64,000 bases of DNA from assembly GCA_035236585.1 (NCBI GenBank), contig CP141127.1, forward strand, positions 70,289,495 through 70,353,494, in the 5' to 3' direction. Below, one piece after another: positions 62,501-64,000 of this stretch. Within the stretch, counting starts at the first letter, position 1. Each line of letters opens with the position of its first letter. The translations under genes were made by a program, and so were the position numbers. The stretch comes from Warburgia ugandensis (lineage: Eukaryota; Streptophyta; Magnoliopsida; Canellales; Canellaceae). Below the pieces are notes generated by a model that was not told the DNA's origin, did no database searches, and saw nothing but the letters and a program-made list of their open reading frames with translations.

Positions 62501-64000
62501 TCTAATGTTGTATTTTATTATGTATGTATGTTGTAGAAAAATCTAGATAGAGAATCCAAACCCTTGATCAAGTATGATTCAAGGAAGAGAACCATAGATC
62601 ATCCTCCTTAGGGATGATCAAACAACTGAACTTAGATCAAATAAGAACTAGAAGATAGAAGATCTAAGCCTTTGATCTTTATCAGCAAGTATAAATTGTT
62701 GATCAAAAGATCTATGAAAGATCAAGATCAAAGAAAGGAATACACAAAGACTTTGGATAGAAAATACTTCGATCTAAAAGATTAGAAGATCATTCTAACC
62801 ATCAGATCTATTAATCAATAGGATAGACACTATCTGAGGAAGATAGATCATGATAGGACAAAAGGTCTAGATCCTTTATATCAAAGGACAACATTAGACT
62901 AATAATATAGATAAGATTATTCAGATTGTATAAATATTGACAGTATGTGTGTATTTATAGACTACGTACGTCAGTAAGGATCATGGAAGGTCTGAAGAGA
63001 TGGATTACTACTTGAAGGTAGGAGGATTTTATGAATGCATCTACATGGGATGTACATGTTGAATACATGATCTTATGTTTAGAAATGTTGACAAGTGTAA
63101 TGTTAATACTTGTATTAAATTCCCTAGAACCCTTATGATCCAACGAAACACATATGAAATGGTTAAGTTAGAATTGAGGAATAGACTCTAAGTGAATATG
63201 GAACTAGAAGATATTCCATCCCTGAGTAAACACACAGATTGTCTGATATGTATGAGAATTATTTACACACAAACATGGAGTCTTGTGGTTTTGTTTTAAA
63301 CAGGCATAGGCCTGGGGATTCTATGCTAGGAGAGTTAGTAGGGTTCAGCCACCTACTCTCTAAAACTTGTTATTATATGGATGCCAAGCCTAAATGGGGC
63401 TAAAAGCAGAATGGGACAATTATGGGAAGGCCGCCACTGTCACAGCCATGGTCCTCCTCATACAGATATGGATATTGTGATTTCCACCAAAGATGGTATA
63501 GGTGGATTATTGGGCAATTATCCGAGTAGATGGTATGGATTTTGATTGCATGCATAGTAGTCCTTTGAGTATTTTATATTATGATGCATGCCATAGTGAA
63601 ATGCCTTATGATATGGCATGATGAGATGTCAGGTAATCGTGGATTACCAATGCTACCCGAATGAGGGAGTATTTCTAGTAGTGTCTAGATGATTTATCAA
63701 CTCAGCATAAGCTGGGTATGATTATGTTTTGAGATATTAACTATTTTTCACGGTTTTGACCATATGTATATATCTATACATAGTATATGGTATGTATGTG
63801 TAAGGATGTACATATATGACAAGTAAAGAGATTGCCCCATGAGTATGAATAATGGGATTATGATGTATTAGGATTATACTGTCAAATTATTATGCTTTTT
63901 GAATCCTCTACCAAACATAGCTTGTTAAAATATTGTAAATGTTTTAATGTTTACAATATCTTAGATATAGAGAAGGAGAATTAGGAACTCAAGACATAAG
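59552..64000 (+). repeat. Tekay-like LTR, running off the window
   Basis: It starts TGTAATAACCCC, like the LTRs at 31,865 and 32,792. TATAAATA is at 60,109-60,116. A very GATC-rich zone lies at 61,060-61,460 and 62,550-62,910. The conserved blocks are at 63,318-63,360 and 63,424-63,461, and the hairpin at 63,926-63,963. By comparison with 32,792-36,453, a few hundred bases of LTR remain beyond 64,000. It is too divergent to be the partner of the LTR at 32,792. Confidence 0.8.

Noticed and set aside
59552..64000. 3' LTR partner of the Tekay LTR at 32,792
   Set aside because: The two are same-strand and related but diverge strongly even in their first 100 bases. Unrelated elements with their own target duplications lie between.

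Overview
The window is nuclear DNA from a flowering plant. It is AT-rich and gene-poor, and made mostly of nested, decayed LTR retrotransposons. An Au-family SINE, plant-type LINEs, a hAT transposon, Tat and Tekay Ty3 elements and a QALGGH zinc-finger gene all point to an angiosperm. The long (3-4 kb) LTRs suggest a fairly large genome. The species cannot be read from the sequence; a non-grass woody plant, perhaps a magnoliid, is only a guess.

Layout. 1-16,497: a Tat-type reverse transcriptase remnant is cut by a non-coding Tekay-derived element (2.7-kb LTR, tRNA-Met primer site, no ORFs). Its 3' LTR is fused by deletion to a second non-coding LTR element. That second element's 5' LTR is split by a reverse-strand solo LTR with a perfect AGAGG target duplication. 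16,498-31,753: the only stretch resembling host chromatin. It carries a LINE 3' half (minus), a 1.8-kb hAT element with an 8-bp target duplication and eleven palindromic units, one host gene (an intronless single C2H2 zinc-finger protein with EAR motifs, minus strand, apparently frameshifted), a 369-bp tandem duplication, an Au SINE and a LINE RNase H remnant. 31,754-46,995: a CACTA end is cut by a truncated LTR lying head-to-tail with a full 3.66-kb LTR. That full LTR starts a decayed Tekay element (gag, protease, RNase H). A minus-strand Tat element that has lost its polymerase is inserted in its pol. 46,997-64,000: a reverse LTR fragment, a minus copia gag remnant, a Tat-like LTR, a second reverse solo LTR (target duplication TAAAC), a Tat LTR, and a 4.4-kb LTR running off the end.

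Apart from the zinc-finger gene, nothing looks like a functioning gene. The most interesting signals are structural. Six divergent Tekay-like LTRs share a hairpin at a similar place whose two arms change together. They also share short conserved blocks. A roughly 170-bp module is common to the Tekay LTRs and to the leader of a Tat element. The hAT element carries an array of near-identical palindromes. All identities were judged by eye; no alignment or database search was run.
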